The position numbers and the translations under genes are program-made. Below, piece after piece: positions 27,322 to 39,420 of a stretch of 64,000 nucleotides of DNA (its first letter is position 1; every line of letters starts with the position of its first letter). The stretch is from Paragonimus skrjabini miyazakii (lineage: Eukaryota; Platyhelminthes; Trematoda; Plagiorchiida; Troglotrematidae). Below the pieces are notes generated by a model. The model worked only from the letters and a program-made list of their open reading frames with translations. It did not search any database and was not told where the DNA came from. The stretch spans positions 36,945 to 100,944 of the forward strand of contig JTDE01021271.1 of NCBI GenBank assembly GCA_014338405.1, read 5' to 3'.

Positions 27322-27543
27322 ATGGCTCAAGTGGTTAGTGTGCACCATCATGCAACAGACCGATTGAGAGGAAATCCGACCTCATCAATTGCAAAACACA
27401 TTATGGAAGCAGGTCACGTTGTTGACCCAGTCAATTCGTCCCAAATATTGTTGCTTAATCAGAATCCGAAGTTGTTTGCCTTCTCCGAGGCAATGTTAAC
27501 CAACACTTGCCGTCCGGTCCTGTGTATGTGCATAAACTATTGA
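27322..27543 (+). mobile_element. Penelope-like fragment (endonuclease C-terminus) in intron 10
   Basis: The plus strand encodes NPTSSIAKHIMEAGHVVDPV, then NSSQILLLNQNPKLFAFSEA, then CRPVLC, the C-terminal part of a Penelope GIY-YIG domain. It is antisense to the host gene and fills a third of the 681-base intron between exons 10 and 11. Confidence 0.7.
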
Positions 27544-27756
27544 CACGCAGTTTGTCCGCTCTGGAACTGTTTCATGCAAACCCAATCGTTGATTGTTTCT
27601 ATTGTTGCTACTATCCGCATGTCCTTTATATTCTAATATTTTACGTTCGTGACTGAAGAGAGTAAACGAAATGTTAACATCTCGCGACGTATGTCTTCTA
27701 TTGTTATTGGTGAAAGAACAAACGTAAGAACTACGTTCCACACTAAATATGCTAAC

Positions 27757-27889
27757 TTGAATTGATCCGTCTGTATGACCGGTAAATATATAGCGTCGTG
27801 GATGAGCGCCAACGCGATTACATCCGTCGTGTTCGTGGACACAAAAAGAACTGATCGGACAACCGTCCACGGATCGAATGACACAAACT
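27757..27889 (-). CDS. KCTD3/SHKBP1-like: KCTD3/SHKBP1-like gene, exon 10
   Basis: This 133-base exon has acceptor TTCCCCTCAG and donor ATTCAA|GTTAGC (a weak GT donor). It encodes VCVIRSVDG, CNRVGAHPRRYIFTGHTDGS and IQ, matching SHKBP1 VCSVRSVDG and GSRPRRYLLTGQANGS. The 3' half of this exon and the start of its following intron are duplicated at 24254-24423. Confidence 0.92.
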
Positions 27890-28479
27890 CTGAGGGGAAT
27901 GAAAACGGAAAGTTATTCAGTCAGAAACGTTGCAAATTTAAAAAAAATCGGCACACTGAAATACTAATAATGTTGACAGCAACATAGGATGAGTTATACT
28001 CCCTAAATAATATAACACATGATAAACATTTCACCGACACTGTTGCATAATAACTTCAAAACAGACTAGTACTAACGACGTTGCTTAGCGAAATTCGTAC
28101 AATGAGCACAGGCTAAATTTATTGCCTAAGTTGAAAATAAAAGGGCCTAACAGCATCCAATCCTCTCATAATCCAAGAGAATACTTGATGAGATATACCG
28201 TTGGAGTGAAGAAGGGAAAAACTATAAACCAATTTTAGGTTACTCAATTGGCGACAGTGTGAGCGATTTACGCACAAAGTGTTTACAACATGATTATAAT
28301 AGCCGTTTTGAGCGAGGTGGTTACACAAGAAGTGTTTAGTTAGCCAATTCCATGTTCTTCAATGCAGGAAACGTGCTTGAGACTGTTGACATTTTCATAA
28401 ACTTGCGCTGTACTATCTCTCAGTCTGTTCTATTGATGATGTGGTCAGCGATGACATAAAAGGCAGGCAGGCTCACTAA

Positions 28480-29645
28480 GCCCAGAGAAAGCCAGATACG
28501 CGAAGAACAGGCAGGATTCCGATCCGGTCGAGACTGCGTTGATCATATTTTTACCTTGCGACGGATCTTGGAACATCGGCACTGTTACAGACAGCCGACA
28601 GTCGTGGTCTTTTTGGACCTGAAGGCTGCTTTCGATTCAGTTGCTCGTAACGTTCTCTGGAACTGCCTTCTCCGGAAGGGAGTACCAGAGAAATACGTGA
28701 ATCTACTGAGATCACTGTATGCTCACTCTGCAAGCAGGGTGAGAGTTTATGGACAACTGTCTCGGGCGTTCATCACTTCTAGTGGTGTTCATCAAGGTAT
28801 CCGATTTCCCCTTTCTGTACAATGTTGTCATGGAGGACATTCTGGAGGGTGCACTTCGGGAATACAATGGGCTTGATGTTGGGCTTCTTCCTGACGCTAG
28901 ATTGACCGATCTGGAGTACGCGGACGACATTGTCTTACTTAACTCCTCTGCCGAAGACATGCAGACCATGCTGAACAAGGTGAGTGACCGGGCTGGTTTG
29001 TATGGAATGCGACTTGCACCTTCAAAGTGCAGTGTTGCTTCAAGACTGGGGCACTTCAACTTCTACTTTCTTCACTGTGGACAGTTTCACATACTTGGGT
29101 AGCACTATCTCATCAGCCTGTAATGTTGCTGATGAGATATCAGCGAGGATTATAAAGGCACGAATTACCTTTGACAAACTGCGCCATCAGTGGCGCCGAA
29201 AAGACGTCCGGTTGTCACCGAAAGGAAGGGTATATAATGCCTGTGTACGTTCCATTTTACTTTGATTCGGAAACGTAGCCTGTTNNNNNNNNNNNNNNNN
29301 NNNNNNNNNNNNNNNNNNNNNNNNNNNNNNNNNNNNNNNNNNNNNNNNNNNNNNNNNNNNNNNNNNNNNNNNNNNNNNNNNNNNCAAAGTGGGTAGGTGT
29401 CGCCTGCCTGGATGGGGTCCTCGTGATCACTCAAACCGCTGGTTAGAGACGCTATCCGAGATGGCGATATGTCGCAGTCAATGGCGTAACTGTATCCATA
29501 CCATATCTAGTTCTTCCGCTTAGTCTTCTTCTATTAATTTCCAACGTTTTCTTCTAGGATATTCCACGTCACTGTTGAGGCGAGCAGCGGCCTGAGCCAC
29601 AGTACCTTTTGGTCAGGCTCATGGCAGTTATGATGATGATGGTTG
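28480..29645 (+). mobile_element. LINE (RT to 3' tail), broken by an assembly gap
   Basis: Pieces in three frames: REEQAGFRSGRDCVDHIFTL, VVVFLDLKAAFDSVARNVLW, LTDLEYADDIVLLNSSAED (YADD box intact), FTYLGSTISSACNVADEISA, then after the gap the GWGPRDHSNRWLETLSEM tail region and a noncoding tail ending in GATGATGATGG at 29632-29641. Frameshifts occur near 28800 and 29035. It lies in intron 9 of the host gene, antisense to it. Confidence 0.85.
29285..29384. other. Assembly gap (100 N)
   Basis: Exactly 100 unknown bases, a conventional placeholder, so the true length is unknown. The gap falls inside a LINE between the SILL segment and the KVGRCRLPGWGPR tail segment. Confidence 0.99.
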
Positions 29646-29649
29646 TTTT

Positions 29650-30290
29650 TGACAACCTGCACCATCTGTGGTTTCGAAAAGACGTCCGGTTGCGGTTGAA
29701 AAATTACGCAGGTAATGGTTGTGGGCATCCTGTTTTGCCTTACGGCTCGTAAACATAGCCTGTTCACAACGAAGATATCAACAGACTTGTTGTAAGTAAT
29801 CATCTACGCCAGTTAGTCCATATCAAGTGCGCTAATCACGTGAGCAACGCAGCTGTTCACCAGCGCGTACTTAGGAACGCAGGATGCAGGCGATCAAATA
29901 GTCAATTACTCAGGTCGCACAGCCTGTTGATGGATGGGGCACATATCTCTCATGCCATATGAAGCATGTTCCGCATCCGACGTTAGGTAAAACCGCGTGG
30001 TTGTCAAGCAACCAAACGTACAGACCTTCACTGTTTCGTTGAGTAAGGTGGGTAGGTATCCGTTGCCCATGTGAGATCTTTGTGCTCACACAAATCGCTG
30101 GTTAAAACGGTTGCTCGATGTCACAATGTGTCACAGTCAGTAACGTGTGGACATTTACAATGTTTCTGTTGAACCTTTTTTCCATTAATCCATTTTATTT
30201 TTTTCTTTCATGATATTTCACTTCATTGTTGTAATGAGCAGTGCTGAAAACGACGGTAACACCTACCAGATTCATGGCCATTAGGAATTA
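29650..30290 (+). mobile_element. Second, older LINE 3' part in tandem
   Basis: Starting directly after the first tail, it repeats the same order: HLWFRKDVRLRLKNYAG, NEDINRLVVSNHLRQL, and a diverged tail ending near 30290. Stops are frequent. It is more decayed than the copy before it. Confidence 0.65.
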
Positions 30291-30960
30291 GAGGAGCAAG
30301 CCGCAAACCGACTTTGGTCAGCATTCTGACATAAAGGCGAAGCATAGCGCACTAAGACAGTCTATGAATTGATTCCGTGAGCTAATTTTGTCACCTGCAG
30401 AAATCTAGCGGAACGAATAGCCAGCAAGTTAGATTGGAAAAAAGAACGATAGTCAGAGACACGATACGAACCTGTTGTCAGGCGGGCTGACTATTAATAG
30501 ACGGTCTGTATAAAGACAATGCGACAATACCATGCAATTTGCTGGAAAACATCCTTCAAACTAATCTATCGTTCCCTACCGCACGCATCTCCTGAAGGAG
30601 GACTACAGCTTGAGTACAAACATGAACTGACCCAGTATCTTGACCGGCTCAGTTCCCATGAGGACACTCTAGGAACATTGGGACAACAGGACGAAGGGGT
30701 TGAAACTCACGCACTTTAGGTCAAAGTTTTCGTCCAGTCTGGCTCTGACGGGCCTACGAATATCGCACACAGAGAATCAGCGAAATTCGGTTGAAGGTAA
30801 CGAATCATGCTTAAAATACAAAAATCTGCGAGTCTAAAACAATTCAAGCACAGGTTAAAAACATCGAAATCTAACAGTTTATTTTATTGAGGATCGTTCG
30901 CGTCGAGAGGTGAACTGTAAAATCAGAAATAAGCCTGGGAGAACGCATGTTTGTACTTAC

Positions 30961-31074
30961 CGTTTCCCCGTTGCGGCCAAACGGACGAATAGCTGGTGTG
31001 CATGGGGCGTCAGTTTCTGTACAAATACCAGCACATCTTCACGTTCCCCATACGGCCCCGGATCGTTGGCGTGC
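30961..31074 (-). CDS. KCTD3/SHKBP1-like: KCTD3/SHKBP1-like gene, exon 9
   Basis: This 114-base exon has acceptor TGCATAG and donor AAACG|GTAAGT, phase 2 in and out. It encodes ANDPGPYGEREDVLVFVQKL and HQLFVRLAATGKR, matching NDIGPYGERDDQQVFIQKV and QLFVRLSSTGQR of SHKBP1. Confidence 0.92.
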
Positions 31075-32958
31075 CTATGCAGCTGAATGGTGGGGGAGAT
31101 TTGCTGCCCGTGTCCTGTGGAAGATGCAGGACGCGTGTGGGACAACAGAGCACGAGATTCAGTGTGGGGACTGTCGGGATCGGTTACACCGTGGAACGTC
31201 TGACAACGACCAAGGAGTGGACCGAATAAATGAGTGGGGTGTCTGGACGGTTGAGTCCGATTAGCACACTCGTTGCTTAGAGCTGTGACCTCCGAAAGTC
31301 CGCTAGCCACCAAGCCAGTTCGAGTGCTTACGGCCCTGAAAATTCAACATGAAGAGACATCGGAAACGCCATCAGTACCGACTGCACTACGTTAACAGTC
31401 AACGTTTACGACTTGTTGGAACACAACCATATTTTAACAAAACAGTTACAGCATTAAGCATTCTAGGTGTACACATTTCGCACTGACTCATGAGTACAAA
31501 TTCATAATGACATGAATCGGCCTTCCATAACTAAGAACGATGACAAGAAGACAATCAGTCAATCACGAAAAGTCCCAAAGACCACAGTGGGGGCAAATTC
31601 ACAAACTGTCTCGGAACACACAGCCGGCTCAAGTTTACTGATTTTGTCCGCTTCAGCATACGGGAAGAATCTAAAGTGAGAATGACATGAATGGATTCTG
31701 AGTGCATAAGCTGAATAGATAATGTGATTAACGGTCAGAAAAGGTCTAACAATGAGGTAACAGCCTGGTTACGTATTTCAACAACACTGTCGTCCTTTGG
31801 TAGAACAAAATAATGGAAAAATAAAAGGCAAATAAAAACGGAGATAAAATGAATTGCTAGTGCTATGGCAAGAGAAAACAGTGGACGATGGAATTAACAT
31901 CTAAAATTCCTAAGGGTCGATCATCAAACAACTAAGATGTTTGTCATTAGCTCGAGTCAAATGGAAGTCCAGACCTTTCATAACTGAATCATTTCCACAT
32001 TAATCACTTTATTTCATACATGAGAAACAACAACATCAATGTCTCTGAGTCCAATTACTCACCATCATTAGCCAGAAGCTACATGGGCTACAGGGTTTTC
32101 AACCCGAAAAAAGAACACAAACAACAACCCCTATCATAACGGTGGTTACATTCACTGCCTTTTTCCAAGTCCTCAGGTGGTTATGTCACAGATGAAGCTA
32201 GTGGACGGTGGGTATGGCGTACAAATGATAAGTTGGCAGACTTAACACACTTCAACCAGCCTAGAACATGCAGTTTCCGGGTTCACGTGAAGAAACTTGT
32301 CCGATGAGCACGACATACCTCTCAAGCACTTCGCTGTCTGCTTGTTGACGTCATCTGATATGCAAATTTCTATGGTGAAAGACGGTCAACTTTAAGCTGC
32401 CAAAGATCATAGCAGTAATGTGAAACCGTTCGGAATACGAGCATACAAGCGTAACCTCCAAGTTTAGACGAAGCACCATGTCAAAATCATAGGTTGATAT
32501 ACCCTTAAAGATACCGCTGTGACAGTGACGATAGCTACAACGTTCAAACCCACGAAACTGGCTTGCCAACAATAGTGTACATGTATGTACTATCTGAGTG
32601 CATAGTTATACATAGCTGAGGAAATCAATTCTCGCGCAGGTGTTCAAAAATGCCAGTGCGATCACTGTTAGGATTCAAGCCGAGTTAAGGCTTTCATAGC
32701 GTGTGACACCATGATAACTCGCATCGCCTGTAAGAATTCTCGACTGAAACGAGTCGTGCTGGGAAATGAAGAATGACGATGGTCATCAGTTCTCATTTCG
32801 TCTTAGGAAACTATCCCTACAGTAGAATATCTGTGCATGTCAACATAACAAGTCGGATGATGCTATATCTGAAGACAAACAACGCGTTGTTGACATATTC
32901 AAAGCAAACAGACATCCGACAAGATGGACAGACAGAGCGCACTCGAAAAGATACTCAC
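31075..32958 (-). other. Intron 8 of the KCTD3/SHKBP1-like gene
   Basis: 1.9 kb with nothing recognised. Confidence 0.7.
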
Positions 32959-33583
32959 CCAGGATCTTCATGTAACCAGGACGTGTGTGGTAAAACCAAC
33001 AAGCCAGAATTGCAAACAATGGTACTAACAATTGGAACATGTGACATTTCCGATTGACGTCCAGTCCCTAGGTGGTCCAAAGTGGTCGACTGACCGCGAC
33101 CAGTGGGAGGAAGTGAGGTTGTATTTCGTCTGACAAGACTGGCATCTGTATCGGTAGCCGACCGAGACGGGTCCGCATCAGCACCCACCCCGTAATCAAG
33201 CGTTTCACCGGGGGAACGTGAGTATGAGCCGTGTCGTCGCCAGTGCGGGAATCGAAAAGACTGAGGATGAGGAGTACGAGGTTGTCTAGATTGTTGCTGT
33301 TGTTGGGCACCTGACGAGGGAAGCTGTGACTGTGCAACAACAGTAGTTTGCAAAGGAGTTAGATTAGAATGCGCCCGAAGAACTTCACGTGGTTTATGTG
33401 TAGATGGTTTCGTTGTGCAACGCCTGGCAGCATCAACCACAGACTGAATCAGACCACTTGAATTATTCGTATCTAAGGTGGTCAGATAGAACGAGGCGAT
33501 TGGTGTGGAGCCTGGTTGAGTGCTGATAATTCCGCGAAAGCGAGTGACAGCCCAGGTACGCACGTGATTGAATTCACTGCAAA
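32959..33583 (-). CDS. KCTD3/SHKBP1-like: KCTD3/SHKBP1-like gene, exon 8 (expanded)
   Basis: This 625-base exon has acceptor ACTTTTTAG and donor CCTGG|GTGAGT, with the in-frame TGA lying inside the donor. It begins with HVRTWAVTRFRGIISTQPGS, nearly identical to vertebrate KCTD3. It then carries some 165 residues rich in Ser, Thr, Gln, Arg and Pro, including a run of five Gln, with no vertebrate counterpart. In vertebrates only about 15-20 residues separate STQPGSTP-ASF from the PYGER segment encoded by the next exon. It covers residues 476-682 of the visible protein. Confidence 0.88.
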
Positions 33584-34124
33584 CTAAAAAGTGTCAAACA
33601 ACCAAAAAGTCCTGTATGTAGAGGTGAGCATCTGGATAATTAACATTAGCATAAGATCAATGGTTAGCATTGATACTTAACTGTCAAAGAATCACAAAAA
33701 TAATTTACAACGTAAAGAAAAAAGAGAAGTGTGACTTAACTCTGGAAACATCTGTACAAGTTGAAACAATCAGTCTCACTTTAGAAACAACTAACCAAGT
33801 TGTAGTTAACAATCAGCCGGCATCTGCAAGACAGATTCTTTGAAGATTCCCGTGCATCACTACCCTAGTAACATATAACTCAGTAAAGCAACGGTAACAG
33901 GCATGTTACTGAACCGGTTAGCTTTCATATTCGGTAAGGTTGCCAGCAAGATGTCGGGGGTCTAATGATGATTTCAACCAAAAGGGTGAATACGACCTAC
34001 CGTTCTCAACAGAACACATATAAATCCGAGGCTAAATGAACACAGCAGGAGAAAAGGGATGCAGTGAAATTACGCTTCTTTGATGCGTAGGATAAGCAGA
34101 CACAGTCTATCAGACTTGCGTATT

Positions 34125-34330
34125 AACAGTTACTCACACCGCCGGTTGGAAACGCTCTTAAACGAGATAGTGTGTTGTAGTCAATAGTGAGATTGTATTC
34201 ATAGGGCTGTTAGCTTTTTTGCTTAATGAATTTCTATTGATTTCGCCTTCTTCTTCGACATACATCTATTACGTCGTGGACTGCTGCCAGAGTCAGCTGC
34301 AGTCAGGGAAATAATACCCATGAGCACGAT
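34125..34330 (+). mobile_element. Old LINE 3' tail (intron 7)
   Basis: Diverged matches to the tail: ACCGCCGGTTGGAAACGCTC and GTTGTAGTCAATAG. It lies tail to tail with the minus copy just downstream. Confidence 0.5.
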
Positions 34331-34384
34331 TCAAAAAGTGGGAATGTACATTGTATGCATGTGAGATCAAACATCCATTTGCAA

Positions 34385-34745
34385 AACATCATCATAACAG
34401 TCATGAGCCTGACCAGAAGGTACTGTGGCTCGGGCCGCCATTCACCTCAACAGTGACGTGGAAAATCTTAGAAGAAAACGTTACTAAGAAGGTTGAAAAT
34501 TATTGAGAAAAGATTAAGAAAAAGCGGAAATGGTATGGATACATGTACGCCATTGACTGCGACACATCGCCATCTCGGATAGCGTCTCTAACCAGCGGTT
34601 TGAGTGATCACGAGGACCCCATCCAGGCAGGCGACACCTACCCACTTTGCTCAATGGAGCAGTCAAGGTCTTCATATTTTGTGACCACGTTGTTGCTTGA
34701 CCACCACGTGGTTTGACCCAACAACAACTAAACCGCAGTAACGCT
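34385..34745 (-). mobile_element. LINE 3' tail (intron 7)
   Basis: A close match to 12690-13000, including CAGCGGTTTGAGTGATCACG and the GATGATG end at its plus-strand left edge. It is strongly 5'-truncated. Confidence 0.75.
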
Positions 34746-36489
34746 TGATGTCAGGTAGTGTTGATTCCGACTATCTGAGCTTACAATCCCAATACTTTTG
34801 ACACTTTCTTTTTCAGAGTTACGATAGTAAATTGAAACCCTAACGTTTTGTGATTGCTTGAAGTTACCGATTATAGACAACAAAACTGTAGGGAGCAGTG
34901 ACAGGCGAGTTATCAACCGGAACCGCACATAACATAAGTGTAATATAAACCCGATCGTAAAAATCGACGTTGATCTGAAACGATATCAAATGCACAGTAT
35001 TCCAACAGCTATTCCTGTGACACCGAGTTCAACCAAGCAACAGCAACTATGACGCGCTTTCCTACAAGTGTATTGAATGTAAGCGTGAAGAAGATGACGT
35101 AGAAAGCTTGCGTGTACATCACATTCATGTGTGACAGCGAAGCTACACTAACCTGCATATGCAAAAGTACCGTTTAAACATCATTACCTTCACTTCCTTC
35201 GATGAATTTACAATGTGAGTTAGCCTGATCGAGAGCAGCCATTATGTACGGCCTACTCAAATAAACAAGCATACAATGGCTCAACCGTGTACTTTCAATA
35301 GAAAACGATTGGATCCCCACAATCACCGCGTTGCTGACTCCAAAGTTAACGGAGGACTAAGTTCGAGTAAACGCAGCATAAAAATATTGAGCCGAAATTA
35401 CACCCTTGAAAGTTGTGATAAGAGATCGCAGCAGGCAGAGACAGACCGCAATCAGAAGTAACTAAAAGAACAATTAGCTACAGGAGGCGAAAACAGAACT
35501 CAGACAATACAAGACACCGTTGTTAAAGCCAAAACCTAATAAGGATTCAACCTACAGTTGCCGAGAAAGAGCGACCAGCACCAAAACTGTACTGCACACA
35601 ATCGACAAGCCTGTGGAGTTGCATGGACAGACAGTCAATACTGCTACTTACGTTCGTCGTTACACAGGACAATAAATTGATTTTCAGATGCGGACAGTCG
35701 GCCGTTTAGATATAATATCTGGTTGATCATGTATAAAACCACAGTAAGAGACACGAGTTAATGCTGAGATTAACATACGTCTGGTTGACACAACAGCTTA
35801 TCCGGGCAGAGGCGATTAGTGGCTGCTGTGGAAGGTGAGGATTGCTGAACAAAAGAACTAATTAACTCCATGCTTCCCAAAAGGCCACGCGATTCCAAAT
35901 TCATGGAAGCGGGTCAAAAACACTCAAACAGACAGATGCGGATGTTCGAAAAGTTGAATGTCTAAGGTCTTTCAATTTCAAGCACGATACCACCATGATT
36001 AGACAATTCGGTTGCATTTTATAAAAGGACATACCTGAGGGTTTCGTAGAACCAAACAAACAATCCACTGGTCCTACCAAACAAACTTCTACTTCTTGGA
36101 TGGCAGTTCGTGCAAGTTTGCACACTCAAAAAACATCGATGCGGAGTGTGTCCCAAAGTGAGCAGTAAAAACCATAATTGTTCACCCAAACTAACAGGAG
36201 CCGAATAATTTCTTCGTCCGATGTCTAGGAAACCCGTGAGTAGTTCAAATAGTTTACTAGTTACTTTGAATTAGATGTAAAGCTCATAGAAAGTTTATCT
36301 TTCTGCTGACTAGTGAGTATCAGGACTGTTTGCAGTCAGACACTACATCCGATATTACCTTGATTTCTCATACATTGTGATGCCCAATGGAAAAAATCTT
36401 TATGCAAACCCACGGCTCCTTCGAAGCGTTTCACCTGAAGTGTTCGAAATAAAATCAGAACTTGAATGTGTTAAATCCATCTAAGGGAC

Positions 36490-37366
36490 GTCAACCTGAA
36501 ATACTTGTTACCTGTCAAATACTTATCTCAATCTTCTCGGACTAGACTGGATAGGAGAAATAGGATTAGTCAGACTACTGGTCGACAGTTGATGCAATCA
36601 TCTACGCACTTCCGATGCCCACGCTTCGAGCTCCAATTTATAATCCAGAAAAATAGATTACAGAGGAGTAACAGAGACTTGACGCAGGAAGTGTTTACGG
36701 CAGAGCCTAATCGTTGTAATCAAGTTCAAAAAGAACTGTACCTTCAGTATGGGTTCGAATATGTGTTCCGTACTGAGCGTCCAGTATCGTACGCGGCTGT
36801 AAGATTGATAGACCAGGAGTTATGAAGTTGGGAAGCCGTAGGAGTCAGTATACCTACAGGTCGTTCATTATGGGAAGTTCCAATCGTAGTGGACAAAAAA
36901 GCCAACCAAACACGAATTTGTGCTGACTACTTCACTGACCTGAATGCTGTCTTCGAACCGCGTCAGTATATTTCACCGTTACCAGACGATTTGTTTACCA
37001 GTCAACGACTTGTTTGAAGATTGTTTCCAAATCGAAGTTGACGAGGATCCGAAACAGTTCTTGAACACTCAAAACCTATCGTATGCTGTTTCGCCACAAA
37101 AATCTCCCTTTTGGTGTTAAAGAAACCCCGGCAAATTTTCAACAGGTACAATGTTAATCGACAATAACCTCTGAGAATATATTGGTGATCATTAAAATAC
37201 CGGATGAATTATCTGACAAACTGTACTGTACGTTGCAGAAGATGAAGAAGTACGGATTTTGTTTGCGTCCAGATACATTATATATTGAAACCACCAACAC
37301 TTGGATGAAACTACTTGGTGGTCAAGCAGATACGTGATCACGAAATATGAAGACATTAATTGAGCA
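36490..37366 (+). mobile_element. Gypsy-type LTR element, protease/RT part, decayed
   Basis: Frame pieces WEAVGVSIPTGRSLWEVPIV, TRICADYFTDLNAVFEPRQY, FQIEVDEDPKQFLNTQNL-like residues, FGVKETPANFQQV and KMKKYGFCLRPDT match Gypsy reverse transcriptase in order. Stops and frameshifts break it throughout, and the YVDD region is not intact. A LINE tail has inserted at its right edge. Confidence 0.75.
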
Positions 37367-37640
37367 AGGTGGGTAGGTGTTATCTGTCACGCTGGGATCC
37401 TCATGATCGGTCAAATCGCTTGTTAGACACGCTAACCGAGATGGCAATGTGCTGCAGTCAATGGCATACCTGCATCCATACCATTTCCAGTTATTCTACT
37501 TAGCCTTCTTGTATTAAATTTAAACCATTTTAGTAATGTTTTCTTCGAGAATACTCCACGTCACTTTTGAGGTGAGCAGCGGCTTGAACCACAGGCTCAT
37601 AGCTGTTATGATGACAATGATGATGGTGAGAGTTGTTTTT
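37367..37640 (+). mobile_element. LINE 3' tail nested in the Gypsy element
   Basis: It starts AAGGTGGGTAGGTGTTATC like the tail at 29385 and ends in a GATGATGG repeat at 37617-37627. Gypsy-derived sequence continues on both sides, so the LINE arrived later. Confidence 0.7.
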
Positions 37641-39420
37641 CAACTGACCGAACTTTTAAAATTTATAACCCATCATAATTGTAAGTGTCCTGATTCTGAG
37701 AGAAAACGACATTGCGATTCAGAATATGTTGCAACGTAGCAATCTAACAGCTTTCCGACCATCTCTGGATCAACTGAGCCACTACAATCTTTCTAGATAA
37801 GTCGCTCATGAGATTCACGTTTCATTCAATCAACTAGTGACAACAGATACCAGTTGGTTTTGGTTATAAGTGTGTCATGGGGCATTTGACAAAATCGAGC
37901 CAGTGCTCACTTCCGATCCTCCTGTCACTCATTTTACTCAGAAAATCATAGTTGTAGCAGATACAGCAAATAATATTGTCGTTGCCAGTATTGTTCACGT
38001 TTCCCCTTGACGGCTCTGTAGAAAGGCGCGCATACAAGCAGCAGGAATGTTCACATTCACTTAAAGGGATTATGAAAAGATAGAAAAGGAGGTTTTAACA
38101 ATTATATTCATTGTCATAAGTTCCACAAATTACCTAACGGTCGAAGCTTCACGCTACTCACCGATAACAAGCCACTACTCTCTGGTTTTAACTCCAAGAA
38201 ACATATTCTAGGAAACTCAGCAAGTCGATTACAACAACCAGCTACAGTAATGTTGAATTAAGATTTTGTGTTGTAATACCGGCGTGATTCAGACTTTGGT
38301 CAAGCAGATTCAGGATTGAATGACTTGCACATGGTTTCAAAGGAATACGATTGTTCCCATCATCACTGTCGGGAACGCCGACCAAATCGTTACCCAGGCT
38401 ATTTGTGCATTACATCCGAAATGGTTAAGTCTGTCATCAAAAAAGACAAAATGTTTCAGCAGATCTTTAAGTATGTAAGAGGGTCCTGGCTAACGTCTCA
38501 GTTGAGTGGAGTGTTGCATCAGCTCTTCCTGTGCCGTGAGTTATTATCGGTGACCAACTCACATCTATAATTTGCAACTGTAACGATCCGCGTCTGACGG
38601 TTGGGTTAGGCAAAGCCCAAAATCGGATCTCCAAACCGGAAACAAGATTAGACTCAAAGCTTTCTACAGCACGATTAAAGGAATGCATAAACAATGACGA
38701 CCAGCAAACCGCAAACGTTCAAGCCGATAGTCTCGTTCATCGGAAACAAGTATTTCCAAAAGGAGTCCGTATCGTCAAAGGTGAACTGACACGTGAGTAG
38801 ATCAGGCCAAGAAATGGCTACTTGCGCCGCAAACGATTATCGTCAGATTAGTTCAGTGAAACGAAAATAGGGTGACTATGGTGTAAGGACTAAACGTCAG
38901 GCTGATGAGTACAACAGGGAATGTAAATAACGAGAAAAGAATTTTTTTCCTTCGGAGAACAACAAATTTATAACAATCATTTCAATGGCACTTCGTCAAA
39001 CTGTGCTGTAACGGTTTTAAACACCTAACCCGGGGATTGGTCGCATGGAGGCTCCGGCACAAAGTTATATTAATCAGGATTCGGTGCTGCAATAGAAAGA
39101 AGAGTTAAAAGCTTTTCCTAGAAAAAAAGATTCGTGCGGAAGAAACCTTCGATCACCGACGCGCAGTTAAAAGACGACTCTTCGATGTTGGCAACTTAGT
39201 GTATGGCCGGGGGTACAGAAGCGGACAATCAAACTGGCTATATAGAATAATCCGTAACCAGAAATTCGAGGTTTTATTCAACATCACAATGGGCACTAAA
39301 CGAGGGATTCGTCACACCACTACATACGGCCTCAGGAGGCAAATTTTAACGAGACATCGTCCACTACACTTTACACACTAATGGGCATTTTCAATATACT
39401 AACGGCATATACATCTAGCT
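37641..39420 (+). mobile_element. Gypsy element, RNase H and integrase part, decayed
   Basis: After the nested LINE, pieces include KIIVVADTANNIVVASIVHV and YEKIEKEVLTIIFIV (RNase H region), then near 39130-39380 FDVGNLVYGRGYRSGQSNWL and GLRRQI, the integrase C-terminal region. No LTRs were recognised. The order matches Gypsy pol. Confidence 0.65.
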
